Below, piece after piece: positions 11,947 to 24,195 of a stretch of 64,000 nucleotides of DNA. Source of the DNA: Cryptomeria japonica (lineage: Eukaryota; Streptophyta; Pinopsida; Cupressales; Cupressaceae); NCBI RefSeq assembly GCF_030272615.1, contig NC_081408.1, positions 335,698,793 to 335,762,792 of the forward strand. The letters run 5' to 3'. How positions within the stretch are numbered: position 1 is the stretch's first letter; each line of letters begins with the position of its first letter. Below the pieces are notes generated by a model that worked only from the letters and a program-made list of their open reading frames with translations, did not search any database and had not been told where the DNA came from. The translations under genes and the position numbers were made by a program.

Positions 11947-13608
11947 ATGGAGGGAGCAGCGCAAACAGGGGGAAATTTGAAAACTGGAAATGGAGGGAAT
12001 AGTGAGCTTGGATCCTCTGGGTTTGAATCCACTGCAACTCAAGGACAAGCGATGGATGATGACAATGGGAGATAGGATGGGGACCCACGGCCATAGAACC
12101 CTTCTCTTGACCGCAAAAAGATGATAGATTCCTAAGAATCGAGCCTCGAGGTGGTGAAAGTTGACTTAGAAAAGAGGAAGGAGGTGCAAGCATCCAAACC
12201 CTAGAGTAGTCTTTTTGAAAGAAAAACAACAAGAAAACCGACTGGTAAATCATCTGTCCCCTTTGTGAAAGATATATCTGATAATAAAATGAGCAAATTT
12301 TCTATTGAGGTTTCTAATTTGGTTATTGAACATAGTATCTCTTTAATGGAGTTTTCTCTGGTGGGGAAGTTTGCTGGACCATGACCCAATATTGAGGATG
12401 TTAGGTCCTTTGTTAAGAGAAAATGGCAATTTGAAAGGTCAGGTTGATGTCTTAGCCTTGTCCAGAGGTTTTTTTGTTTTCTCATTCTCTTGTGGGGAAG
12501 ATATGGAAACAAAATTAGGCGGTGGCCCCTAGATGTTTGGTAAATCTTCTTTATCTATTAGAAAATGGTCTCCTACCATGGAACTCAATGACTCTTTCTT
12601 TGAATCTACTCCAGTTTGGGTAAGGTTGCCAGGATTGCCGATGGAATTTTGGGTGGAGGATGTCTTCTTAGGAATTGCTAACTCCTTTGGGGAGCTTGTG
12701 GTGATAGATCCAATGACTGCATCTCACAAAAGATTGGTTTATGCACACATGTGTGTCAATATTTTACAGAAAATTGATCTTCCTAGCACTATTGATATAT
12801 GTTCCAAACTTGGGTTATGGAAATAGAAAATAGAGTTTGAATCACTCCCCTTTATGTGTTTTTCTTGCAAAAAAGTGGGTCACTGGGCTAAGGCTTGTCC
12901 CAGTAACCCTAAAAAACCTATGCTAGTAAACACCCACAAATAGGTTTGGAAAGAAAAGAATAATAAAAAAGAAGGTTAGAAGTTGGAAGGATAAAGCAGA
13001 AGCTCTATCAATATTCCAGAACCATCAGAAGGAGATAGAAATGATCCTCCTAATAATCCCCCTTTGAAGGAGAATAAGAAGAATGAAATTAGGGAGTTTG
13101 AGATCAAAACAGTTAATACTTTTGAGGCTCTATAGACACAGGAGAAGGAGAATGAAATCAATGTAGAAACTCTTGAAGATGGTGAGATTAAGAATATCAC
13201 CGATTCTCATTATGAGGATATTCAAGCTTCTATATCAAAAAGAGATGAATAGTGCCTAGATGAAGTTGAAGGACATAAAATTACACTTGGAAGGGACAAC
13301 AAGTTTGGATCGCCTCAGGTAAATTTAAATGCTTTATTCCAAAATATTGGAATTGAAACACCTACATCTTCCAAAAAAAAAGAAGAACTATGGAGAAATA
13401 TTCAAGACAAGCCTATAGAGGAACAAGAAGAAGATATAACAGGGAATGGAAAAAAAAAAAATAAGAAGGCAGGAGGCCTTAATGGGGTAAAGACTAGGAC
13501 CAGGTCCAAGGTTGATATTGGTGTTTCAAAATCCCCAATAGGATGTAAAACTATGAAATGGCATAGGGATCAGGAGATCAAGCAAAATATAGCTGATGGA
13601 AGGCAATG
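11947..13608 (+). pseudogene. LINE ORF1: nucleic-acid-binding protein, DUF4283 plus CCHC knuckle (broken)
   Basis: ATG at 11947 (MEGAAQTGGNLKTGNGG) lies 16 bases inside the element. After several stops and shifts, a DUF4283-like RNA-binding segment is readable at 12533-12826 (RKWSPTMELNDSFFESTPVW, VRLPGLPMEFW). A CCHC knuckle (CFSCKKVGHWAKACP) follows at about 12855-12900. Then comes a long charged, lysine- and glutamate-rich tail to about 13608. This order is the standard ORF1 of plant L1 LINEs, whose product coats the element RNA. Stops at 12824, 13132 and 13250, among others, make it a pseudogene. Confidence 0.85.
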
Positions 13609-13641
13609 AACTATAAAGGAATCCTACCCTCATGTTTCCAA

Positions 13642-16600
13642 ATGAAGGTAATATCATGGAATATCAGAGGCCTAAATGGTCTCAACAAACAGGATATATT
13701 ACGGAACCTTATTCGAGATCAAAATCAGGATATCATCCTGATTCAGGAAACCAAAATGAGTAAAGAGAAAGTGGAGAAATTAAATTTCTTTAAAAATGGA
13801 GGGGCTAGTGGCAGCAGCTTGATTGGGGCTTCTAGGGGGGTAGCAATTTTCTAGAACAAGAAAACCATTTATGGAGAAATGATTAATGAAGATGGCAACA
13901 TAATATCCCTAAAAGTTAAAAGCATATATGAAGGAAAGGAATGTGTGATTACTAATATTTATGCCCCTAACTCCAAATCTGCCAGAAGTAAATTCTGGGA
14001 TAAAATCCAGCAAAAAAGAGTATCTTTCCTTATGAACAACTGGGTAATGATGGGAGATTTCAACACTCCCCTGCAAGGCAATGACAAATATAGGGGAACT
14101 CAAGCTCAATTGAATAGTAGATCTAACTTGATGGACTTTATCAACTCCAATGCTCTCATTGATATGGATCTCAATGGAGCTTCCTACACCTAGTCTAACT
14201 GAAGGGATGCTGAAGACCTCATTCAGGTAAGACTTGATAGATCCCTTGTCACTCAAGATTGGATTCTTTCTCATAGATGTTCCCTATCTGTTATCAATAG
14301 AATTGGTTTAGATCACTACCCCATCATTTTTGTTGCTGAGAATTTCAAGAATAATCAGAGCTTCCCTTTTCAATTTGAAAAGATGTGGATTTCCTACCCT
14401 AATCTTGAAAATTCTATTGCCAACTGGTGGAATATTGATGTGAATGGAACTGCCATGTATAAAGTTACCAAAAACCTTAAAAATATCAGTCAACATTAAG
14501 ATATGGAACAAGAAGGTCTATGGGGATATTTTTGATTCAAAGAAAAAGTTGAAGGAGGAACTAGAGTAGATCCAAAATTCAATACAAAAAGATGGCTATA
14601 AAAAGTATTCCAAAACCATGGAAGATGATGTTTTTGTCAAACTTCATAACATTATCTCTAGGGAGGAAATCTATTGGAGACAGAGATCTAGGGCGATTTG
14701 GTTGGAGGATGGGGACAGAAACACTAAATTCTTCCACATGACTTCTTTGAAACATAAAGCTACAAATAGAATTTCTAAATTAATTGCTGAGGACAAAACT
14801 CTTACTAATAAGGATGAAATTTGGGATAAAGTTGTCAAATTCTTCAATTAGCTCCTTACTAGGAATAAGGACATTGATTATACTCAGCAACATAATCTGA
14901 CTAATATCATTCCCAAGATCATTAATCCTATTCAAAATAAGGCCCTCTCTACTATCCCTTTTGCTGGAGAAATTAAAAAAGATATATGTTTGTTTCAAGG
15001 GGATAAAACTTTGGGTCCTGATGGTTTCCCAATGTTCTTCTTCCAAGGATTCTGGCATATTGTGGGAGAAGACATGGTTAATGCGATCAAAGAATTCTTT
15101 GGCTCTAAAAGAATCCTTAAAGAACTCAATTCCATGTTTATAGCCTTAATTCCTAAAGTTGTTGGGGTGGACTCAATGGGAAAATTTTGGCCAATAAGTC
15201 TATGTAACTCTTTCTACAAAATCATATCCAAAGTTTTGACTACTAGAATTTTGGCTGTTCTCCCTTTCATCATTTCTGAGGAGCAAAAAGGTTTTGTTCC
15301 TGGTAGGCAGATCTTGGACTCTATCATTCTTGTGCATGAGAATATCCATTCCCTCAATGTTGCTAAAAAAGAAGGATTTCTGATAAAATTGGATCTGGCA
15401 AAGGCTTATGATAGAGTGGATTGGCATTTTCTTTTCAGAATCATGGAGGCTTTTGGATTTGATGAGAAGATAACCAAAATGATCAGAGAGTTGATCACCA
15501 CTCCTATGTTCTCAATTCTCATTAATGGATCTTCTACTAAATTCTTTAAATCATCAAGGGGCTCAGACAAGGAGATCCCATATCTCCTATTCTTTTCACC
15601 ATTATGGTAGAGAGCATGAGCAGATTGATACATAACTTGAAAGTGAATAAAATTATCAAAGGTCTTCAACCTTCCTCCACTAATGTTTTTTGTTCTCATC
15701 AATAGTTTGTTGATGATACTATCCTCATGGGATACTCTTTTGTTGAGGAGCCCGATGCTTCCAAAACTACTCTTAATTCTTATGCTTTGGCTACTAGTCA
15801 GCAAGTCAATTGGGACAAATCAGCTATATACTTCATGAACACTCCGGTCACTAGACAACAGAGAATTGGTAAAATATTGGCTGTAAGGTGGACATGTTCC
15901 CTTCCACCTACTTGGGCCTCCCCTTGGGTTTAGTTCCCCCAAACTCCTTTTGGAATATGATTATTGACAAACTCAACAAAAAAATTACTAGGTGGAAAGG
16001 TTCCATTTTATCTCAGGCTGGGAAGTTGTAGCTCCTTCAAGCTACTCTTCAGAACCTCCCTGTGTATGCTCTCAATTTATTTGGTATACCGGCTAAAATT
16101 GTTGATACTTTGGAAAGAATCCAGAAGAGATTTCTATGATTAGGAGTTGAAGAAAAAAAGAGGATATCCTTGGTTGCTTGGGAAAAAGTTTGTAAACCAA
16201 AGAATAAAGGGGGGTTGGGGATTAAAGCCCTAAAAACCTTTAATAAAGCTATCCTCGCAAAACAATTATGGAGAGCTTATGATACCAAGAAATATTGGAA
16301 TCAAATCTGGTTTGATAAATATATTCAGAATTAGCCTATTCAGGAGTTCCTTAATTCTGAAGACATCCCTGCTGGATCCTTCATTTGGAATACTATTATC
16401 AAAGCCATAAAAGTGGCCAAAGCTGGAGCTAGATGGGTCCTTGGAAAAGGTGATAAAATAAGGTTTTGGGAGGATCCTTGGATGAAGAGTGAAGCTCTTC
16501 TTGATCAAGGAAATAACCAATTTATTAAGGAATGTAAAAGGAGGTTTGGAGTTATGGTGTGTGACTATTGGAAGGAGAATAAATGGGTGAGGCTTGATGT

Positions 16601-17823
16601 TATTCATGTGGGATTTTCCTTGCTCCAGAAGGAGTTGCTATCCTTTTCTCTTAACAATGACTATGATTATGTTTATCTCTGGAAAAGCAATCCTAGAGGA
16701 GAATTTATGATTGCATCTGCCTACAAAAATACTTTTTCTCAGACTAGTGATCCCATTTGGAGTAAAATTTGGAACCACATTTTGATCCCTAAAGTCAATA
16801 TGTTCATGTGGCTTGCTACTCATAATAGGATCCTTACTATTGAAAATTTGGTATGAAGAGGTTTTAAATTCCCTAATAGGTGTGAGCTTTGATAGAAAGA
16901 GGAAGAATCAATTGATCATCTTTTTTTTCATTGCTCATTTACCTGGGAAATTTGGAGCAAGCTATGGGAGAAATGGAATGTTGATTGGGTTATGAATAAG
17001 AGTCTCAAGGATATTATTTGGAAATGGAAATTCCCCACCAAATGTCATCTTATCAAGAACCTTTGGTCCTTGACCCTCCCCATGACTTGCTAGGGCATTT
17101 GGAAAGAGAGAAACAACAGAATATTTAGGGAAGCTAAGTGCACCTCTCAGGTGGTTTTTGAAAATTTTTGCAAGGCTATAAAAGAGAACATCAACATTCC
17201 TCATAGGAATAATAAGCAATGGTTTATTAGTGATATGAATGAAATGGAGAAAGGCATCCTCATTGAATGGAACCTAATACACAGAGCCTGCAGATCTGAC
17301 AATAACAATAGGAGAGATAATATTGTCTAGTGCTTCCTGATCATGATTGGATAAAGGTGAATTTTGATGGGGCGGCTAAAGGCAACCCTGGGATATCTAG
17401 TGGTGGAGGAGTTATCAAAAATGCTCAAGGAATATGCATTGCTTCTTTTTCTTAACTTTTGGGGTCCAAAATAATCATGTGGTTGAAGCTATGGCCATGC
17501 TAAAGAGCCTCCAGCTTGCTCAGAGATTCAAATTTTAAAAAATTTGGCTGGAAGGGGACTCCCTAAATATCATTCAGGCTCTCAAAGGTATAAACTTTGT
17601 TTCTTGGAATATTATTAACCTTGTTGAAAGTGCTAAAAAATTGTTAAATAACTATGTTAGTATTATCATAAATCATACCCTAAGAGAAGGCAATAAGGTT
17701 GTGGATATCTTAGCTAATGAAGGGGTCAATCTAGGGGATGATGTTAATTATATTGGAGAAAATCATTGTAAAAGGGATGTTAGAGAGCAATTATTTTTTG
17801 ATCGTATCAATGGGTCGAGTTAA
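13642..17823 (+). pseudogene. LINE ORF2: endonuclease, reverse transcriptase, zf-RVT, RNase H (broken)
   Basis: ATG at 13642 opens an apurinic-type endonuclease (MKVISWNIRGLNG, IQETKM, NIYAPNS, VMMGDFNTPL, then LDHYPI near 14310). Reverse transcriptase follows from about 14960, with KTLGPDGFP, LIPKV, ISLCNSFYKIISK, FVPGRQILDSI and KLDLAKAYDRVDW (catalytic Asp). The active-site loop FVDD lies at about 15704. The zf-RVT region is near 16690-16950 (KIWNHILIPKVNMFMWL). The C-terminal RNase H of plant L1 elements starts with VNFDGAAKGNPG near 17350 and ends at 17820. Stops occur at roughly one per 60-130 codons. The nick-and-copy enzyme of the LINE; inactive here. Confidence 0.92.
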
Positions 17824-18068
17824 TTTCATGATTATCTTTTGGGGAGTGGATTCCAAAGATAGATTTTGGGGGCAAATAAACTGTTAGTTAATGATTGCCT
17901 TTTGGCATCATTTCTTTGATCATATGCGTGAGGGTAATTATAATAATAAAAACTGGTTCTATGTGGCAATTAACATAAGTTTTAATATAACAAAGAAAAC
18001 TCTATTCTGCAAATCCAAAATTCTTAACAAGAAGTTGGGGTTATGCCTGAGGATTGTGAATAACATTC

Positions 18069-19553
18069 TTGAGAACTTCAACTTGCTGTTCAAAATGGGG
18101 GGGGAATTTAAACAGGAATGAGGCCCCAAGATGCGATAACTGGAAGAGTGAACGAAAAGTCTGGAGAAGGCTTCATAGGTATGGTTTTACTGACTATATG
18201 GAAAAGCTCCATGGAAGTAGAAATTCAGTGTCACATGGGTTTGCTAGAGGCTGGAGTAGCAATAGAGTCACCTTGTTTGGGGAGATTTGGCAGATTGACA
18301 AGGATCTGGTTGCAGAGGTAATGAGGCTTCAAAAGGAGGGTACTAAATTCTACAGAGATCGGAAGTATGCAGCTGAAGCGTTCAAAAACTTCCCGAAATT
18401 AGAGGAGGAGAAGGGAAAGCTGGTAAAAAAAGACAACATTTCCTACTACATTCCCCAGTAGGTAAATCCCTTTTGGCAAAAAGTTTTAAGGGTTTTAATG
18501 GAGTTTCTCATAGTTGATAGTAGATTTACTAAAATCTAGAATTATCATTTTGCAATTTTGAACCACTTCCATCATGGGACTAAAATTTCCCTGCCTTATT
18601 ATTTAGCATCTTCTTTGAATGAAAGTCTAGCTGATCATGCTAAAAAGCCTAAGTCTTACCCTATAGCCCATCAGGGGCTTATATTTCTCATTTATGAATA
18701 TTTGAAGGATAAGGCTAGGGCTACCAATGATGACCCCCTGATCACCAATGCTCACATTTCTGAGAGGTGCAAGGATTCTGATTCGGATGAGGACCAGCCT
18801 AATGCCCCTACCCACAAAAAAAGGAGAGCGGATAGTGAAAATGTGGAAATGGAGATGCACTATGATGAGGAGGAAAAGGGGAAGGATACTGAAACTAAAA
18901 TGGAGATTGAGAAGGATGAGAATGTGGGTGAAGAGGAAGAAGGGGGTAATTCTGAAAACCCTCACTCTAACCCTATGGGCTCAGATAGTGGGAATGTTGC
19001 TCTGCACTCTAAGAAGGAAGACAACCCTAACTCTATAGGCACTGAGTGTGGTAGGGAGTCTATGAATACCATTTTGAACACTGCCTATAACTATACCCTA
19101 GAATCCATCAACTTCCAGAAATGGGTTGTGGACAACATCACTAGCATGCAAAGTAAACAGAGTGATCTGAATAACAAGATAAATAAGTTGATTAAGGAAA
19201 ATAATATTGGGAAAAATGATGAGGAGATGGAAACCAGTGAAGTTGAGGAGGAAATTGAGATGGAAGAGTGGCTGGAGAAAGACCTAATCAAAGGGGATTT
19301 GAAATACCTTGAAGATGTGGTCAGAATGATGAAAGAACAAGCAGAGGAGGATAAAGACAAAACCAATACCCAGGTGGCCCGTATTAAGAAGCATCTGAAA
19401 AGTTTCATGAACCACAACCTTCGGGTCCTAAAATTTTCCTCACAGAATATGAACACTCTGGTGGGTCATCTGGAAAAGAAAAATCAGGATAAGAATATGG
19501 TGATCATTGAAGATGTTCCAACTTCCAACACCACCCATCAAATTTCCAGGTGA
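18069..19553 (+). pseudogene. LINE ORF3: extra downstream reading frame of unknown function
   Basis: A single frame runs from about 18069 to 19553 (near 490 codons) with only two stops, at 18459 and near 18537. The last 331 codons (18558-19553) are open. The N-terminal half is mixed and helical-looking (VTLFGEIWQIDKDLVAEVM; SLPYYLASSLNESLADH; AHQGLIFLIYEYLKDK). A basic patch THKKRRADS and a very acidic linker follow (about residues 70-150 of the open part). Then comes a probable coiled coil (SKQSDLNNKINKLIKENN) and a second charged helix. It lies after the RNase H of ORF2 but inside the target-site duplication, so it moved with the LINE. The true start is unclear; a run of eight G at about 18096 may hide a frameshift. 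I do not recognise the family with confidence. It could be a captured gene or a lineage-specific LINE protein. Confidence 0.65.
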
Positions 19554-19874
19554 AGGACCAAGTAGAGCACTATTGAGATGGAGGTTAAAATGAAAGATAT
19601 CTAGCTAAGATAGGAGAGCAAGGATTTGAGGGAAGTGGCCAAGGTGATGATGCTTTTGGTTTAGAACGCTGAGGAGTCTATCAAAGTTTTCAAGTGATTT
19701 GTAATGCTGGGTCTGGGTGGCCAATTTCTTGTTGGCTCTTTGCTGTCTTTTTGTCCCAGTTGCTTGGTTTTTTGCTGGTTTTTCATAGATGTCTTGTTTT
19801 GTTTCTTTCATGTTTATCTCTCATTATGTAAACGGGTTTCGGGTCCCTTAAAACCTATTTTTTCCTTAATAAAA
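19554..19874 (+). other. LINE 3' untranslated tail
   Basis: T-rich non-coding sequence follows ORF3 and ends in TTAATAAAAA directly before the right target-site duplication at 19875. The A tail is very short, which may reflect shortening with age. Confidence 0.7.
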
Positions 19875-21480
19875 AACATTTCACATTTTCATTTGAAGAT
19901 GAATCTTTGAAGCTATTGTAGGACACTTGGTTATTCTTCCTACATTCAAAACTACTATGACCAAATCCATTGCATTGATAACATACAAAATTCATATCCC
20001 AAAGTGCATTAAATAGATTTCTATTTTCATAACTTGTAGTGGGCTTATTTGTTAATCTACAATCAGCTATTCTATGTCCAAATTTATTACATTGGTAACA
20101 ATAACCATGAGAGTTTGGAACATACCAGTTAGGTTGCTTTGGTCCTACAAATAACAGCCTCACCGGGGGTCTTCCTTTCATGTTGTTGACTCTGGTGAAT
20201 CCTTCATGATCAACTCTTGCATTTCTCCTTAGATCTGTATGTCGGTATATTGAGTGTGGCTTCTGGTTCATTGATTATGTATACCAGTTTGTGTGGTGGT
20301 TTCTAACAATATCTGCATATGTCTTCTTGTCGGTATCCTTGCTTAATCTGAATGTCTTCTTCTCTTCTTCATTTGAAGAAATGAATTGTATCTCCTTACC
20401 GGATGTGTCTCTATTGTTCAAACTTTTTCCTTCTTCAAATCCTGCCACCGGTATCTTTAGATGGCTTCTATTTTCTCAACATGTTGTCTAAGGCTCTGGC
20501 GTTGCCTTCATATTTTCTTCTCACTTTCATTTCTAACTTTTTTCAAGCTCCTTTCCGAGCTTCACTATTTCAGCTTCTAGATCTTGATGCTCCTTTTCCA
20601 TCTTCATCATATCAGAGGATGTAACTTCACATATCCTCTTGGCTTCTTCCAGCTGGAGTTTCAAGTCAAATATAACTTGATTGGACTCATCCAGGGATTT
20701 CTTCATCTACTACCACAAGCTTGAACATCTTGAGTTATCTTCTCATTTTAATTATCTCCTCAAGAATAGTTATAAGCTCACCTTCTATATCCACTTCAAC
20801 CTCAGTGTATTCTTCTTCCTCATCTTCACCAATTGGTTCATCAAGTGCCATAAATAGATTAACTTCTTTGTCATTCTCATTGTAGTCATCTTTTAATGCA
20901 CTTTCTTCATCTGTGGCATCATCCTCAATAGTATATAGGTTGTTCTACTTCTAATAGCCTCTTCTTCCTTTCCGGTAGACATTTATTTCTTTGTCTTTAA
21001 CAACAGGTCTGCTAAAACCTCTTGACTCATCTCCACCAGTTTCATTATAAGGAGATTTTACAGTAAAGTGTCCAACTTTACCATAGTTGAAACATTTGAG
21101 TGGTAACTTTCCTTTATACTTGTTGTATCCTCTTTTGAGCTTTCTGACAAAGTTTTCTACATCTACATCTAAAACTTCACTGGATTCTTTATGAGCAACC
21201 TCATCTTTGGCCTTCTTGATGGAGTTGAATGTTTCCTCTTTCCTAGAGGATGCATCACCAGTTGTTCTTATTTTATAGGTTGTTAGTGAGCCAAATAGCT
21301 CATCCATTGTAAAGATCTTCAGATCCTTGGCTTCTTCTATGGAAGAAACCTTAGTATCATACTTAGGTGTGAGAGATCTAAGTAGAATCTTGAAAAAAAT
21401 CTCATCTATAATTTCTTCTCAAAGTCCTCTGATGGTTTTTATAGTTTCATCTAATCTGTGAAGGTAGTCTGCAATATTTT
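19875..21480 (-). pseudogene. Element C gag, middle and zinc-knuckle part
   Basis: Minus strand. From 21480: IADYLHRLDETIKTIRGL, then KILLRSLTPKYDTKVS and TMDELFGSLTTYKIRTT, the standard UBN2-type copia capsid blocks. A degenerate knuckle CFNYGKVGHFTVKSPY follows near 21090. An acidic, coiled-coil-rich stretch runs from about 20940 to 20300. Two intact CCHC knuckles follow, CYQCNKFGHRIADCR (near 20100) and CYQCNGFGHSSFECR (near 19960). The fourth knuckle is cut by the LINE. Gag continues at 11930 after the LINE and was joined to 23745 before the 2.26-kb element entered. Confidence 0.85.
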
Positions 21481-22421
21481 TGATGCAATCAAGGGAGGGA
21501 GATCCAATGAAGGACAACCCAACCTTGCAACTAAACACATAAACCATGCAAAGCATACTGGTAACCAGTAACAAGGTGTCAAAAATAATAGATAGAACAA
21601 TTGGTAACAACACAGAACAAATAATCGGTAAACAATATGAATGATTCTTACTACAACCTAAAGAATGATACATGCCACATGCTAGATCATAGTCTAGGAT
21701 ACAAACAATGCTTACAATGTAATTACAAGATTCATAGATCATCCTCAGATCAAATCAACTTCTAGTAACAGTCTACTGGGTCTATCCTAATCCAGACCTT
21801 AGCCTTCTAGCCTCGATCCTACTAGATTAGAATCCAGTCGGTTCTACATCTCTCAATATTAATGCTTTGTCTTCAATCTTCTAACTTCGCTGATCTAACT
21901 TTTATCTTCTATCTTCTATGATCTGACTTCTCTGATGTAAATTCCTTGATGTCTCTAATGATTCACAAACCTCCATATATACTACCCACAAATAATTACA
22001 ACTTAATCAATTTGACTAAAAGACCAACCAGTTCAAGAAACGTGTAACGGTAACATGTCAGCACAATCACTCCAAAATAAAAAATGATGCACAAGCCTCT
22101 GGGAATATCAGCCAAGGCCCAAAACAACATCTCAAATGATCCACAAGTCATGAAGATCAATCACAACCTGGAATCCTCTTCACTCAACACATTGCAAGCT
22201 ATCTGGTAAGAACACACCAGTCGGGACAATACCACAATTTGCTTACTTCCAGAAACAAAGCCAAAAGCTATGAAAATCAAACATGATAACAACCATGAAC
22301 ACAAGGGAATAAACTCAGAACCATAATGCTAAACACTCAAACATGATGAAATGCCAAGCTCTCAAGCAATTCTACTGAAAATTGCTCAACCGATAAGAAC
22401 TAGACCAGTGCTCTTGCATCT
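21481..22421 (-). repeat. 3' LTR of the 2.26-kb non-autonomous element
   Basis: Direct repeat of 22783-23744. The shared TGATGCA.TCAAGGGAGGGAG start and the following about 900 bases can be aligned by eye, with scattered substitutions and small indels. The right terminus reads TTGCATCT instead of CTGCATCA, a terminal substitution. Confidence 0.85.
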
Positions 22422-22768
22422 GACTCTTGGGGTTAATTGAAAAGTGAGTCCCATCACTTGATCAGATTCAAAAATTAGTTAGTAGGTACTTGCAACTACC
22501 TCAGGGGATTTGGCAATCTAATAACAGCCTCGAGTTGCCTCTCCATGGCGATCTACCAGTACAAACTGTAGCCTACCTCAATCAGTGATCTGTTCAAGTC
22601 TCCACCTACTAATTGCATCAAGGTCAAGCTCTAGGATCGGTGGTCTACCTGCAAACCTTTCTCTACCTCACATTCAGTGATTTGAACAAGTCCACAAGTT
22701 GCTTCAATCTTCTCTCCAACAAAATAGTGCACAAACAACAGTCTGTCCAACAATAGGTTCATGAACTA

Positions 22769-22780
22769 GCTTTGATACCA
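22769..22780 (-). other. Primer-binding site of the 2.26-kb element
   Basis: Minus strand TGGTATCAAAGC, one mismatch to the initiator tRNA-Met complement, two bases inside the right LTR. It fixes the orientation as minus. Confidence 0.8.
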
Positions 22781-22782
22781 CT

Positions 22783-23744
22783 TGATGCAGTCAAGGGAGG
22801 GAGATCCAATGAAGGATAGCCCAACCTTGTAGCTAAACACATAAACCATGCAAAGCATACTAGTAACTGGTAACAAGGTGCTAGAAATAATAGATAGAAC
22901 AACCAGTAAACAATATGAATGAATCTTACTACAACCTGAAGAATGATACATGCCACATGCTAGATCATAGTCCAGGATACAAACAATGCTTACAATGCAA
23001 CAAGATTCACAAATCATCCTCAGATCAAATTTGGTTTCGGTAACTATTTACTGGGTCTATCCTAATCCGGACTTCAGCCTTCCAACCTCAGTCCTACCGG
23101 ATCAGAATCTAGTTGGTTCTACATCTTCGTTGAATATTAATGCTTTGTCTTCAATCTTTTAACTTTGCTAATTTGACTTCTTTGATGTGACTTCCTTGAT
23201 GTCTCTAATGATTCACAAACCTCCATATATATATACTACCCACAAATAATTACAACTTAATAAAGTCGGCCCAAAGACAAACAATTACAACTTAATCAAG
23301 TCGAGCCAAAGATAAACAATTATAACTTAATCAAGTCAGCCCAAAGACCAACCAATTCAGGAAATGTGTAATGGTAACATGTCAGCACAATCACTCCAAA
23401 ACACAAAATGATGCACAAGCCTCTAATAATATCGACCAAGGACCAAAAAACATCTCCAATGATCTGCAAGTCACAAAGATCAATCGCAACCCTGAATCCT
23501 CTTCACTCAACAAACTGCAAGCTAACCGGTAAGAACACACCAACCGAGACAATACCACAGTTTGGTTACTGCCAGAAACAAAGCCAAAATCTATGAAACT
23601 CAAACATGATAACAACCATGAACACAAGGGAATAAACTCAAAACTACAATGCTAAACACTCAAACATGACGAAATTCCAAGCGCTCAAGCAATTCTACTG
23701 AAAACTGCTCAACTGGTAAGTACTAGATCGGTGCTCCTGCATCA
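22783..23744 (-). repeat. 5' LTR of the 2.26-kb non-autonomous element
   Basis: Adjacent to the primer-binding site, hence the 5' LTR. It begins TGATGC and ends GCATCA on the minus strand. It has an internal near-duplication of a short block around 23265-23345 (a CAATTANAACTTAATNAAGTC-like unit, about three copies) that the other LTR has only once. That makes it slightly longer. Confidence 0.85.
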
Positions 23745-24128
23745 CTTTTCTTCATCCTTCATCTTGATGCCTTAAAGTTGACCCCTTAGTGCTTGTAGCT
23801 TGGCCTCTTTGACATTTTTATCTCCTTCAAATAACCTCTGCATTTTATCCCAAGTCTCCTTGGCTGATGCATAGTGCATGACCTTGACAAACACATTATC
23901 AGACAACCCGCTTAAGATAGCATGTTTAGCCTTTGCATTATTCTCATACACCTTTTTGGCATTTGAATCAATGGGAGGAACACTAGGGATAGTATATCCA
24001 TTCTTGACAAACATCCACACATCAAAACCAAGGGAGGAAATATAGGTCTCCATTCTTCTGCTCTAGGAGTAATAATTAGATCCATCAAACATGGGGGTTT
24101 TTGAGGAGGTAGAATCATTTCTTGCCAT
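23745..24128 (-). pseudogene. Element C gag, N-terminal part
   Basis: Minus-strand ATG at 24128 starts MARNDST and leads, with one stop and a shift near 24060, into METYISSLGFDVWMFVKNGY and SAKETWDKMQRLFEGDKNVKEAKLQALRGQL. This is the copia gag pattern 'W..L...Y.G......K...L...'. It is cut at 23745 by the 2.26-kb element and continues at 21480. Confidence 0.85.
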
Positions 24129-24181
24129 TGTATTCTAAGACCAGAATCTACCCAAGCTTTATTAATCAACCGGGAACCTAT

Positions 24182-24193
24182 TCTCTGATACCA
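24182..24193 (-). other. Primer-binding site of element C
   Basis: Minus strand TGGTATCAGAGA, 11 of 12 bases of the initiator tRNA-Met complement, two bases after the LTR end at 24196. Confidence 0.82.
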
Positions 24194-24195
24194 AT

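Larger units (their letters stand above)
11931..19874 (+). mobile_element. L1-type LINE, 7,944 bp, between 15-bp target-site duplications
   Basis: Plus-strand non-LTR retrotransposon inserted in the fourth gag zinc knuckle of element C. It holds ORF1 (DUF4283-like plus CCHC), ORF2 (endonuclease, reverse transcriptase, zf-RVT, RNase H) and an additional downstream reading frame (ORF3). It ends in a short A-rich tail (TTAATAAAAA) right at the duplication. The size matches a full-length plant L1. The body is broken by many stops, so it cannot move by itself. Confidence 0.92.
21481..23744 (-). mobile_element. Non-autonomous LTR element, 2,264 bp, no coding capacity
   Basis: Two long direct repeats (21481-22421 and 22783-23744) bracket only about 360 bp of internal sequence. 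On the minus strand the LTR starts TGATGCAGGAGC and ends GACTGCATCA, so it has TG...CA termini. A primer-binding site lies two bases after the right copy. The flanks ATTTT (21476-21480) and CTTTT (23745-23749) match in four of five bases, a decayed target-site duplication. Gag codons of C resume on both sides. No reading frame in the interior resembles gag or pol, so it must have moved with help from other elements. It is larger than classic TRIMs because its LTRs are about 950 bp. Confidence 0.88.

Noticed and set aside
12201-12512. 103-codon minus-strand opening inside the LINE
   Set aside because: Antisense shadow of LINE ORF1.
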